Source: Marchantia polymorpha subsp. ruderalis
Lineage: Eukaryota; Streptophyta; Marchantiopsida; Marchantiales; Marchantiaceae
Assembly: GCA_037833965.1 (NCBI GenBank)
Contig: AP031352.1
Coordinates: forward strand, 23,292,501-23,356,500
Direction: 5' to 3'
Length of the DNA: 64,000 nt
In this document: positions 1 to 10,240 of the stretch, piece after piece
Layout: every line of letters starts with the position of its first letter
Position numbering within the stretch: position 1 is the stretch's first letter
The notes under the pieces: generated by a model
Database searches by the model: none
What the model was told of the DNA's origin: nothing
Seen by the model: the letters and a program-made list of their open reading frames with translations, nothing else
Translations under genes and position numbers: made by a program

Positions 1-540
1 TCTTTTCAATTCGCAATAGTGGGATCGTGAAATGTGGGAGCCAAACTCGCGCCCTCGTAGCTGTAACTCGCCTTCGCAACGGTAGAATCAACTCATGCTA
101 ATTGAAGGTGCCGTCATTCAAATTTCTTTCCCGTGCGGCGCCATCTTTTACTCCATTGGGGATCCTTCGCCAGAAGGACTTTGTAGGTAACTCCGAAGTC
201 ATCAACATTAAATACCGAATACCGTCTTTCGAAGGCTGATCTAGATCTTCGGAGAACTTGGGTCTTCGCCTCTTCCTTTCGTAGCTCAAGTCCCACTGGT
301 CCATTCGTTTGGCTTTGGACCTCATCGGCATCAACAAGCCAAGCTCTGCCTCGGGCGATCCTTTGTATTACCTACTGCTACTTAGCATCTATACTAAAAG
401 TTCTTATTCTCTTCTCTTCTAATTATTACTATCTCAAAAGTTAAAACTTACGTGGATTTTTCTTCCTAACTACCTCATTTCCGAAGAAAATGAAGAAACT
501 GCACTATCACAATCTTGGTGAAGAATCAATACAACGTTGA
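1..540. other. Unassigned segment, no gene recognised
   Basis: No recognisable coding region or RNA gene. A short minus-strand open frame (337 to 98) is rich in Lys and Arg but resembles no family I know. The segment directly precedes a decayed Ty1/copia fragment and may belong to a retroelement. Confidence 0.4.
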
Positions 541-1419
541 TAAATTCAAGAACCATGTGAAGTCTACATTCAAGATGAAGGATTTAGGTTCAAGAGTATA
601 TTAGGATGTACATTCATAAGGATTTGGGAAATAGTAGACTCAGGTTGAATCAAGGCAAATATGTTCAGCGTCAACTCAACAAGTTTAACATGATAGAGTC
701 TAAAATAGTTTGGATTCCTTTGGCAACACATTGCAAACTTTCCAAAACTCAATGTCCATTTGATGTCAATGAGAAATAAAAGGTGTCATGTTTTTCCTAT
801 GACAAAACTGTGGAGAACCAAATGTATTTGATGGTGTGCACAAGGTTTGATATTGCTCTAAAAATGGACAAGATGAGCAAATACATGTGAATTTTAAATA
901 ACATGCATTTGGAATCAGTAAAATAAATTTTCAAAGACTTCAAGAATATTAAAGATGATGTTTTATTGTTTAATGATTTATTAGACAATGCCAAATCCTT
1001 GTTAGACTACGTTGATGTTAATTTTGTACAAAATCTAGACCAAAAAAAGGCCTACAACAAGATGTGTGTTTAAACTTGATGGTGTATGCATTAGTTGAAG
1101 ATTTATCTTGCAGAAGTGAGTTGCTAAGTCAACATCGGAAGCTAAGTACGTAGCGGCAACAGAAAGAGCAAAGGAAGCTATTTAGTTGGATAAACATATC
1201 ATTGAGATGATATTAAAACATGAGGTTGTGAATCTTCATTCTTATAGTCATAACCCATTACATCTTGTTACAAATCAAATGATGGACATCAAAATGAAGC
1301 ATATTGACATGAGGTATCACTTTATTAAACATGCAATTTTGGATAAAAGAATTGAACTAGTCAAGATCGATGGTAAATTCAATCCAGCTAATGTGTTGAC
1401 CAAAGTTGAAGAGCTTTAG
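541..1419 (+). pseudogene. Ty1/copia reverse transcriptase-RNase H remnant
   Basis: This is the C-terminal part of a Ty1/copia polyprotein, which copies element RNA into DNA in virus-like particles. Translating across frames shows, in order, an RT C-terminal motif (TFKMKDLG near 570), a stretch like GKYVQRQLNKF near 655, then a copia RNase H tail with the order S-K-Y-V-A-A-T, HIDMRYHFIKH and FNPANVLTK (1130 to 1410). Only the last 77 codons (1186-1419) are open; upstream there are many stops and shifts, so it is dead. No gag, integrase or clear LTR pair is attached. The family call is safe; boundaries are approximate. Confidence 0.8.
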
Positions 1420-2570
1420 GCGACATGTTACTATGCAAGTTTTGCATGGGGTCACAAGTAGAATTTATTAGCAATTTTTAGCTATCTCTATATATATTTA
1501 CTCTATCATATTTTGACTACGATTTAGGTCTAGTTACCTCTTGTTTAAAGAGAGCACTTTTGATTAGGTTTCCTTTTAGTACTCTCGCAGAGTAATTATA
1601 TAGGTATAGAGCTTGATATCTCCTTGACATGTATTAAGGAAAGATTGTTTGCTACTAATTCCAAATTCAATATTTATTTTGATGTAGAACAACTCTCTCG
1701 ATTTATGTCAGCACTATGGATTCATACAATTGGCTTTTTTGTGAACCGTGTTGTCTAAGAATGTATAATACAACATAATATCAAATGTATTATACAACGT
1801 TCAAAGTCCATCTAATTCAAAGATTTTACTCTCATCCATCACCTACTCCTTGACCTCAAAAATATACTCATCTTGCATGCCATCAACGCACTCATATATG
1901 TCAATGTTACCAAACTCATCAATGCTACCACCACCAGCATCCTTGTCCATCATATTCTTTCAAGTTCAGTTTCTGATCCACTATCGAGATAGAGCTGTTG
2001 TAGCCACTTGCAAAACTTTGTATATCTTGTTCTAGAAATTTGACGATCTAGCTCTTTGAAATTGAATAGAATGGCAAACTGGTCTTGATCTTGTGTTTGA
2101 CCCCCAATCGCTTCTATAAAAGAAAGTTAGAAGCAATCACGCAGCGACTTCAAGAACAACTTTCATGCTTGATGCTCAAAGGAAACACATTGCATAGCAG
2201 TATGGTGAAGATCAAAATAGTGTATCATGCTTATGTTGCTCATACTTCTTCAAAAATCAAAATGACTCTAAACCCTAAACCCTATCCCTATGTCTCCGAC
2301 CGCCAGAAAAACATTTCATCCTCATAATCATTTGGATAAACTGACTTGCTCCCGTTGCTGCTCAGATACATTGATTTGTTCCAATAGTTACTTGGAGGAA
2401 CTGTGTGAAGTAGTATTAGAAGTAGCAAAGAAGTTGATCATGGTTAGCTTAGGTATAACTAAATCACTGACTTGTTCATATGCTTCACGTCTGCAAATTA
2501 CAAGCATAATCTAAACGTCCAAAGGGTATATAGCAGCATGGAATTGCCATGTTCATGGCATGGTGTTGTG
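1420..2570. other. Intergenic, no gene; short telomere-like motif
   Basis: AT-rich sequence downstream of the copia remnant, perhaps including its decayed 3' LTR, though no terminal repeat could be matched. CTAAACCCTAAACCCTA at 2268-2284 is two and a half copies of the Arabidopsis-type telomere repeat (a telo-box), too short for a telomere. The open frame at 2290-2514 resembles nothing I know. Confidence 0.5.
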
Positions 2571-2876
2571 CTAGATGGAGCTTGGACTCGATGGAATTCC
2601 ATATTTCTTGTCACACCATGAAGTCTCGTGGACATGAATGGAAAAAGGTTGTGGCAAATCACTAGCCTCTGATCCAGCTTCATCATCACCGTTGCTTCTC
2701 TCATCCAAGACCGCGGTGCAAGGAAACACTACGGTTGATGGCTGGTCCTCAAAGTTGGAAGATGGGCTGCGTATTGCTGTGACCATGTGGGAGTGAGAGT
2801 GGAGCGTCCCCATGAACATCATTAACAGGATCAAGAGCTGTAGCGTTGCTTTTGCCTTCATATCCATCATGTGCAT
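2571..2876 (-). CDS. Possible small secreted protein, about 101 aa
   Basis: Not recognised. The minus-strand frame opens at 2924; several Met codons follow, and the one at 2876 (or 2861) gives the best signal-peptide start: a short Lys-containing n-region, then a hydrophobic core of Leu, Ile, Met and Phe (LQLLILLMMFMG) and a His/Ser-rich stretch. The mature part would be about 70 residues, acidic in the middle, with two cysteines (near FPC and WCDKK). It could be a small secreted peptide precursor, the first exon of a larger gene, or chance. There is no homology, TATA or poly(A) support. Confidence 0.3.
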   Translation of the reverse strand: MHMMDMKAKATLQLLILLMMFMGTLHSHSHMVTAIRSPSSNFEDQPSTVVFPCTAVLDERSNGDDEAGSEASDLPQPFSIHVHETSWCDKKYGIPSSPSSI

Positions 2877-2924
2877 TTGTACGAGGTCGATTCGAATGAC
2901 GAAGAAATGTGCAAAAATCCTCAC

Positions 2925-4664
2925 CGGAAGTGTTCGCTTGATATCAAAAATAACGTAACAGGAAGCTCACTGATTAACACATTTCCCTTGGCAGTTCCTT
3001 ACATAAAAGTGCGCACACAAATTTTGAGCTACGACTTCACACCGTGTATTACAAAAGGCTTCAAGAGTGACTGTAGTTCACCAAACATGTGGATTAAGAT
3101 TGTTCTTAAGCATAGTTTCACCTGATAGATAAGTCACACAACAATCTCAAACCATAAGAGCGATATATATCACAATAAGTAGAAGATGTCTTCTGTAACT
3201 ACATATTTTGACAATCACGAGCGTTTTCTGGCAATAGCTTCAGCAAAAACAAAACATATATGGGGAACAAGTCTTGTAACTGAAGAACCGATAAATAAGA
3301 CATTGTGAGTGAATTGTATTTGAAGAATCTCACGAATCTCAGTAATTGAAGAACTAACTGGATATTAGAAGTGATTGAGAACAACTCTCTCTACCAGAAA
3401 AAACAAATGAATCAAACATTAGAATTTATGAAAATATTTTAACCGGCTACAGGATATGTGTGTATGATGCATACTTGAACTGCTCGGAAGGTTCAGGTGT
3501 TTTGCCATGCATCTCCTGGATTCTCCAAATTAAATCATTGAATTGCTACTCTAGTATTTACAAGTCTACGAACAACTACACATGCTTCATCCAAAATACA
3601 ATTCACATGATATGCTCCAATTTTGCAAATGCATAGCAAATTTGCAAGGGTCTCTCTGAAGTTTGGATTGTACAACTCTCAGAAGTTTAGGTGATAGTGC
3701 AATAGGAAAGAAGTCTAGTTACATCTTATGAAGTTTCTTCTGATTCTACAACAAACAAAACTGATTTGTATATCAATTTTGTTCGTTGTGAAATCGGACT
3801 CCAATGCAAAGTCAACCCAATTATAAAATCGTTGAAACATGTTATATTATACACAAGTATTTGAACGAGCTAATGAAAACATGAGAAATTGAAAAATCTA
3901 GTGTTTTAAATTCTAAACATATCTTTCTGGATTTATGCGAGATCAGCAAAGAATAAAAATGAAGTAATGTGAAAATTGAGATAAAATCAATAATCCTTAT
4001 AAAAATTTTCAATAAATTCATGATATATTTTCTAAAATTAAATCATACGTGAATAAATTTATTGAAAAATTTGTAGTTCATCTTAAATTTCATGTCTATT
4101 TACTTCATGAAATAAAATCCTAAAAAAAAAGAAAATATATAAAGTCAAGTGTATATAATTTGATGAATAATAATTGAAAATTTCAAATATCTTAGAGAGT
4201 TTTGATCTTCACAATAAAAAAATTGAAATCTTACATGTAATAAAAACCAAATTTCATAATCTACACAATGCAAAGATTTTTTGAAATTAATGTTTTTTCA
4301 TTATACATATTTATATAAATTAAATAATCAAATAAAAATTAACTTTTATTTTATTTTCCGTTTGAATTTATATTCTATACATTTGTATAATTTATTTGAA
4401 ATACTTTCAATCTAATTTCAAAGATTACAAATCAGTTTAAATGATTCATACTAATAATTAAAGTTTTAGAATATAAGATTTATTATCAAAATTTATGTAT
4501 TTGTTGAACATATATCAATTTTCTTTATATTGAAAAATTAAATTATTATAGATTTTATAATACAAAAAATATTTGCATAACACTTCATACCTCATGTATG
4601 AAATCTATATGTGAACCAATGTCATATATTTTGAATAATATAATAACTAAGTGCGGGTGACCTA
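2925..4664. other. AT-rich intergenic region, no gene seen
   Basis: Long A- and T-rich tracts, especially 3900-4660, no open frame with family resemblance, and no clear repeat beyond simple AT-rich sequence. Confidence 0.6.
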
Positions 4665-4912
4665 TGTTGGAAATAAAAACTCAGTGCGAATATTGTTAGA
4701 TTTAACCCAAGTTGGAAAGGTGCATCAATGACAGTGAATTTCATGTATCTAATCATTCAGATTTGCTGTTCTCAACTTAGCGTAGAAAGTCTATTTGCCG
4801 CATTAAATATATCATTTATTTGTTCCGTTGACGTAACAAAAAAGATAGATTTTTGCGTATGTTTGTGTTTTTTGTCTTCTTGTGTTGTGATTTTTGTCAA
4901 TTGAGCTTATCA
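4665..4912 (+). repeat. Putative 5' LTR of a retrotransposon
   Basis: The segment starts with TGTTGGAA, a common plant LTR start, and ends in CA two bases before a primer binding site. At 248 bp it is in the range of Ty1/copia LTRs. No matching 3' LTR was found, and no gag/pol follows; about 120 bp beyond the primer site the sequence becomes unrelated, so the element is truncated. The right edge is supported by the primer site; the left edge is a guess. Confidence 0.5.
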
Positions 4913-4914
4913 GT

Positions 4915-4928
4915 TGGTATCAGAGCGA
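4915..4928 (+). other. Retrotransposon primer binding site (initiator Met-tRNA type)
   Basis: TTGGTATCAGAGCG lies here; TGGTATCAGAGC is complementary to the 3' end of plant initiator Met-tRNA, the usual primer for reverse transcription of copia and gypsy elements. It lies two bases after the LTR end. Confidence 0.75.
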
Positions 4929-5039
4929 TGTGTAAGCTTTAAGCTTCCTATCCCTTTGCGTTTGAGTCTTGATGGGGGGTCTAAGCGAACAAGGATAAAA
5001 CACTAACACTCATGAAACTGCACTTAGACAAAAGCCACT

Positions 5040-5545
5040 CGTGCTACCTCTACTATTGCCAATAAACTCTAGCTATCAAATCCTAACTCTTCTCTCTCCT
5101 CCCTCCACGAGAGGAATCAACACACAGAAAGAAAACTCCCCCGGCACACCACCGACGCACTCCACTAAAACCCACCAGCACCCGCAGCCACCAACTTGTT
5201 GAGCCAACCCTAACCTAAAACCGAAACCTAATCCAAAATTTGAGTCTAACCCTAAATCTACTACACTGAGCCGCCAGCTACTTTAAGAGCTTTAGATCCA
5301 AGATCGGAGGCTTAAAATTCGTAGGCATACGCGGCCGGACAAGATCAACAGCTCTATCAAATTTCAGCTCCATCCGACCCTCCATCGCGAAGATATGAGC
5401 CCCGCAAGATCTTTTCTCCAAGGCCAAAATTCCTTCACTAAAGTGCAAGGTCCGAGGTACTTCCGCGATATGGATAGGCGAAGGCACTTCCGTGCCTTCG
5501 CCTATCCATATCAGCCACTTTCGACACTCATAACTCAACGATCCC
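5040..5545 (-). mobile_element. Element E (older GC-rich family relative), left part
   Basis: This half of an old minus-strand GC-rich element is interrupted by copy 1. Reverse-complemented, it carries the telomere-like GGGTTA/TTTAGG stretch (5205-5260) and a segment related to copy 1 around 7365-7590, then the tail of a 125-bp module ending at 5545. The adjoining ATCCC (5541-5545) is one half of the target duplication made by copy 1. The left boundary is not defined; no terminal inverted repeat was seen. Confidence 0.55.
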
Positions 5546-8429
5546 TGTGGTAACCCACTTTTTGTTTTTCGTCGGAACTAAAACATTTTTGAATAGTAAG
5601 TACCGCGGTAGCAGCTGTAAATAGTAATCGGTACGTGAAACCAGAGTAAAAAGAGGATCGAGGACAGTCAAGGTGTTTTGGGCTTAGGCCACAGTGGGAC
5701 GCTTGGGACGGAACGGGCGGTTCATGCTGCAGGATCCGCTTCGAGCACCTTTGGCGGTAGATCAATCATAACTTTCTCAATTCGTAACGCCTTGAGTTGC
5801 TTCGGTTTTTGTTAGAAAGAACTCGACGCGCTGGTTCTAACGAGCCCAAGAACTTGTGAAACGGATGAGAGGTCACTGAGTTATGAGTGTCGGAAGTTAC
5901 TGATGGGGGGCCTTCGGCGGTAGAGTGACTTCGGCGGAAGAAAGGCCGGAAGATGCGCCTTCGGCGGTAGACGCCTTCGGGGCAAAGGCCTTCGGCGGAA
6001 AAGTGCCTTCGGCGGTACGCCTTTGGCGGAAGAGTGAATCCCTCATAACTTTCTCAATTCACAACGCCTTGACTTGGTTAGGGTCTTGTTGGAAAGAGCT
6101 CAACATGTTTATTCTAACGAGCCCAAGAACGCCTGGAACGGATGAGGACTCAGGGAGTTGTGACTGTCGGAAGATGCGAAGACGAGCGCTTATGCATAGG
6201 CGGAAGGAGTTCGTCGTCGGCGGGAAGTCCGCCGGGAATTCCGCCTACGCATAGGCGGAAGGAATTCACCTACACGTAGGCAGTTCGCCATCGGCAGTAC
6301 GCCTTCGGCGGAAGAGTGAATCCCTCATAACTTTCTCAATTCACAACGCCTTGACTTGGTTAGGATCTTGTTGGAAAGAACTCGACACGCTTGTTCTAAC
6401 GAGCCCAAGAACGCTTGGAACGGATGAGGACTCAGGGAGTTGTGACTATTGGAAGATGCGAAGACGAGCGCCTACGCATAGGCGGAAGGAGTTCGTCGTC
6501 GGCAGGAAGTCCGCCGGGAATTCCGTCTACGCATAGGCGGAAGGAATTCACCTACGCGTAGGCAGTTCGCCATCGGCGATACGCCTTCGGCGGAAGAGTG
6601 AATCCCTCATAACTTTCTCAATTAGAAATGACTTGACTCAATTAGAGTCTTGTTGGAAAGAGCTCGCAACGCTCGTTCCAACGAGACCAAGAAGTCTTGA
6701 AACGGATAAGGCGTCACTGAGTTATGAGCGTCGAAAGCGGCTGTCATGGTTAGGAGAGAGACCTTCGGCGTTAACATATAGAGAGGCCTTCGGCGTTAAC
6801 ATATAGAGGGGCCTTCGGTGATAACAGATAGAGAGGCCTTCGGCCCAAGGAGTTGCAAGTAGGAGGCCTACGCATAGGCGAGTTGCGAGTGGAAGCCTAT
6901 GCATAGGCAAACGCCTTTGGCGGAAGAGTAAAACCGTCATAACTTTCTCAATTCTTAACGGTTTGACTTAGTTAGGGGCTCGTTGGAAAGAACACAACAC
7001 GCTTGTTTCAACGAGCCCAAGAACGTTTCAAACGAAGCAGGGATCTGTGAGTTATGAGCGACGGGGGTGACTGTTATAGATAGGCGACTCCATGCGGACG
7101 GGAGACTGCCTGCGCATAGGCGAGACTCACCTCCGGTGCAGCGCAGGAAAGGAAAGGAGCCGGCGGAAGATCCGCCTTCGGCTCAAGGGCCTTCGGTGCC
7201 ACGTGGCAGAAGATTCCCGATGGCGGAAGTTGGCGGGATTATGTCAAGTGTGGGACGCAGAACGGCGGGGCGTGAAGTCGCACGTGAGGAGCAGGCCGTT
7301 ACCCATAATCGCGGGAACGGCATTCAAGCGGCATGTGGGTCCCCCGGACCTCGAATTTTGGAGAAGGAATTTTGGCCTAGGTTCAAAGATCTTGCGGGGC
7401 TCATATCTTTGCAATGGACGGTCGGATGGATCTGAAATTTGGTGGGGCCGTTGGTCTTAGCCGGCCACGCATGCCTGCAAATTTTCAGCCTTAGATCTTG
7501 GATGTAAAGACGCTGGCGGCTCTGTACAGTAGGCTTAGGATTCAGATTTAGGGTTAGGGTTAGATTTAGGTTGTAAGTTAGAAGGGAAGGCAGCCGCCGA
7601 CTCCTCAGGTGTAGTATCTGTTGCGGCTCGCACCATGGCATTGCAGTGTAGTGTTAGTTAGGACTTAGAAGGTTTAAAGTAGTTCAATGCGTCTTGCCTT
7701 GTGATCTTTCCCAACATCGGAAGTGCAGATCAGGAACTCATTTTCTCTACGTGTTTGTCCTTAGTTCTATCACCACGCAAGAGGAGCTACAACTTAGCGT
7801 TCCGCATTTTGTAGCTGAAGGCCTTCGGCCGAATGTTCAGAGCTAGTACATTGGTTAGAGACTTGAGTAGTTCGGATCTACACTTGCGGGTGATTGCCGA
7901 TGCTTAGAGCCAGTGACTAGTTAGATACTTGAATAGTTTCGCCCCTACACCTTCGAGTGTTTGTTCCTGATTGTACTCCTTTGGGATTTTTCCTTTGAAT
8001 GCGAAAGTGAAGTTTTGCTACTTCATGTAAGCCTTGGTTGTAAATTCAGGTTACGCTGCAGCAGGTGCCTTCAGGGTAACCCCTGTAGTATTTCTGGGAA
8101 TGACAAGTGCCTAAGAATTCAAACTCTTCAATAGACTGTTATGGTGTGTTACTGGAACGTTTCTCAGTGAGTCCCTCCGTGCGGACCTGTGTTCTCTGCG
8201 CGTTTTGTCAGTTGAGAGTGTTGTTCACCGCGTGTGAGTGACTTCGATCCGAAGTAGGAAGTCCAAACCGAGTTCCCTACGCTAGCAGAAAACTAGTGGA
8301 AGGGTTGTAAAAGCCGGAGTTGTGAGTCACTACCCGCAGCTTCGCTGAGTACTCGCGAGAGACTTTTTCCCCCTGAAATCTTGAGTAGAGGTCCTAACCG
8401 ATCTCTGGGTTGTGTTTCTGTAGTTTCAG

Positions 8430-8460
<31 letters not shown>

Positions 8461-8655
8461 GCTGCACTGTGCGACCTCCGAGTGAGCTCCTAGTGAACAC
8501 TTGCAGTATTTCTGGGAGTGACAGTCGCCTGAGAATTCAAACTCCTCAATAGTCTGTTAAATGTGACACTTTGTACCCTGTGTGTTCCTCTGTCCCTGTG
8601 GGTTCGACCTTTCGAACCACTATATTACAGTTTTAGCCTTTAGTGGGTTATTACA
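5546..8655 (+). mobile_element. GC-rich family, copy 1: complete 3.1-kb insertion
   Basis: Begins TGTGGTAACCCAC and ends GTGGGTTATTACA, which pair as an 11-of-13 terminal inverted repeat, and is flanked by perfect 5-bp direct repeats ATCCC (5541-5545 and 8656-8660). Layout: about 110 bp of conserved 5' sequence; an array of 125-bp modules separated by CCGCCTTCGGCGG-type palindromes (5765-7060); a GC-rich stretch with a telomere-like run (7545-7590); then a conserved tail of about 1 kb (7641-8655) with a (GT)n run at 8431-8457. It lacks the protein region of copies A and B, so it looks like a non-autonomous derivative sharing ends and tail. The TATA-like box of the other tails is TTTAAA here. 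Confidence 0.85.
5765..7060 (+). repeat. Array of five ~125-bp stem-loop modules
   Basis: Modules lie near 5765-5892, 6041-6166, 6324-6450, 6606-6730 and 6936-7060. A typical unit starts CTCATAACTTTCTCAATT and ends AGTTATGAG, so its ends are inverted repeats; inside, GTTGGAA and TTCCAAC (6652-6658 and 6676-6682 in the fourth unit) form a second stem. The first unit has GTTAGAA (5811-5817) and TTCTAAC (5835-5841), a paired change that keeps the stem. Units are separated by palindromic GC-rich linkers. Confidence 0.75.
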
Positions 8656-9000
8656 ATCCCTTATCCGTTTCAAGAGTTCTTGAGCTCGTTAAAACGAGCG
8701 TGTTGAGCTCTTTCTATCAAAATCCTAACTAAGTCAAGGCGTTACTAATTGAAAACGTTATGAGGTATTTACTCCATCAGATCTCTACTTGCCCCGAAGT
8801 CCCTTGCTCCAAAGGCCCTTGCTCGCCTTTGCCTATCCATATAAGTTCTTTTGACACTCATAACTCATCGATCCCTTATCCGTTTCAAGAGTTTTTAGGC
8901 TCGTTAAAACAAGTGTGTTGAGCTCTATCTATCAAGACCCTAACTAAGTCAAAGCGTTATTAATTGAAAACGTTATGAGGTATTTACTCCATCAGATTTC
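8656..9000 (-). mobile_element. Element E (older GC-rich family relative), right part
   Basis: Continuation of the minus-strand element split by copy 1. It holds two 125-bp modules in reverse orientation (about 8656-8785 and 8850-8990) separated by CCTTGCTCGCC-type linker sequence. The first module becomes continuous with the left part when copy 1 and one ATCCC are removed, because other modules read through GATCCCTTATCC at this point. The right edge near 9000 is judged only from loss of similarity. Confidence 0.65.
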
Positions 9001-9524
9001 TAAAACTTCTTCGAGAAAGAAAAGAAAACTATGTTATCACAAGAGTACAACACTTGTGGCCTTGCCACACTCTCTCCTCTACTGCACTTTCCTCTGGGAG
9101 AACGCTCCTTCTGATAAATTGCACAGCTCTGGTCACAATCTTTCAAAACAGACCTTGATGCTTGCGGCTTTACTTTTCATAGTTCCTCCTCAAATACTCC
9201 ACCTCACAATTCAATAGCACTCCAAGAACAAGCAGTGCTAATGAATCTCGCAGTTCCTCTAGTTGTTCTACCACCAAGTCGCCCTCCGTCAAGATGATAC
9301 TCCTCGTTGTGGGTTCTTGAATTCGCCACCAACTTAGAAACGGTTCTTGTACGTAACCGTTTCCTTTACGTAGCCGTCTTAATGTTTAAAGTAACTAACA
9401 TCTTACTAACACTATCTAATAATTTTTTATTTTTTCTCTTTGATTGTTCAAAGATTTTCTACTTTTCTATTCTAGTTCTAAGTCAAAAGGTGAGCACATA
9501 ATTGAGCTCACACAATGCATATCG
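9001..9524. other. Unassigned sequence between element E and gypsy LTR
   Basis: No gene recognised. Open frames at 8975-9217 and 9307-9501 (+) look random. The stretch may be the diverged remainder of the minus-strand gypsy 3' LTR or another insertion in it; similarity to the intact LTR at 60403 stops near 9525. Confidence 0.4.
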
Positions 9525-9639
9525 CTATTAGGCATGCAGATTGATTACGTGACAGCCATGACTAGTGATAACTAAAGTAATTATATAAACATTTTTCAGT
9601 AATCTTTACTTAAGTTCTAACAAACTAAAGATGGTTACA
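9525..9639 (-). repeat. 3' LTR (start) of the minus-strand Ty3/gypsy element
   Basis: Read on the minus strand from 9639 it begins TGTAACCATCTTTAG and stays similar for about 115 bp to the intact LTR at 60403-60822, including ACTAGTCAT-GCTG and one copy of the CACGT-containing repeat. Just upstream on the minus strand is a purine-rich AAAAAGAAGGAGG stretch (9641-9656), a fair polypurine tract. The two gypsy elements in the window therefore belong to one family or sister families. Confidence 0.8.
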
Positions 9640-9699
9640 AACCTCCTTCTTTTTAACACTCAATTTCCTTGTTGCACATCTATTCAAATTCTTGAACTA

Positions 9700-9852
9700 T
9701 TAATAATGCATTAGCTAGATTTCTATTTGGTTTTTAAGTTGATTCGTATAATGGATATTGTTTCTCCTGAACTAAATATTCAATCTTGGAATACTTATGG
9801 CCTGAAATCCGTTTCATGAGGATATTTTTTACCTCAAATTCCTCTTGATCAA
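9700..9852 (-). pseudogene. Ty3/gypsy chromodomain remnant, 3' end of pol
   Basis: The minus strand from 9852 encodes a stretch with the chromodomain order E-E-F-E-V, I-L-x-x-R, Y-L-V and Y-P-L, ending in a W-to-stop change at the usual E-x-T-W-E-P site. Chromodomains at the integrase C-terminus direct chromovirus insertion to marked chromatin. The preceding part of the integrase is at 20100-20315, separated by insertion A; the frame runs through the shared ATCAA. The in-frame stop shows it is dead. Confidence 0.8.
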
Positions 9853-10120
9853 TGTGGTAACCCACTTTTTGTTTTTGTGCGGAATTTAAAACATTTTTGG
9901 AAAACAAAACCGCAGCAGCCGTGTAAATGGTAATCGGTACATTTAAATAGAGTGAAGATGGATAATCGCGGGTCTCGTATGATCTCGTAGAATCCAGGAG
10001 CTAGGCGCAATGTCCGGAACAGGCACCCCGACCTGAACGATCAATTATGAAGGAGATCTCCTTCGCCGCAAGGCGCATAATCCGCATTCGGCGCTAGCCG
10101 CCTTTGGCGCTAGGGAAATG

Positions 10121-10240
10121 CCTCATAACTTATTCAATTCACAACACCTTGACTTGGTTAGGATCCCATTGAAAAAACCTTGACGTGCTCGTTCTAATGA
10201 GCCCAACGGATGAGGAATCAAGGAGTTATGCTTATCGGAA
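10121..10240 (+). repeat. Single 125-bp module in copy A
   Basis: CCTCATAACTTATTCAATTCACAAC opens the unit in two blocks and AGGAGTTATGCTTATCGGAA closes it; the central stem is weaker here (a CATTGAAAA arm) and the unit is a little shorter than the others. Confidence 0.65.

Noticed and set aside
2290..2514. 74-codon plus-strand frame as a gene
   Set aside because: Cys-rich by chance only; no start context, no family match and no signal peptide.
5895..7180. CRISPR-like array of CCTTCGGCGG repeats
   Set aside because: Repeats are too short and irregular, spacers are repeats themselves, and the setting is plant nuclear DNA with no cas genes.
7067..7460. Overlapping 122-codon open frames on the plus strand
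   Set aside because: Repeat palindromes lacking stop codons keep several frames open at once; neither frame is kept in other copies.
7545..7590. Interstitial telomere
   Set aside because: Only two or three imperfect TTTAGGG/GGGTTAG units, part of the family sequence and also present in element E.
5546..8655. GC-rich block as bacterial contamination or horizontal transfer
   Set aside because: It has clean insertion borders inside plant retroelements and several related copies in the same window.
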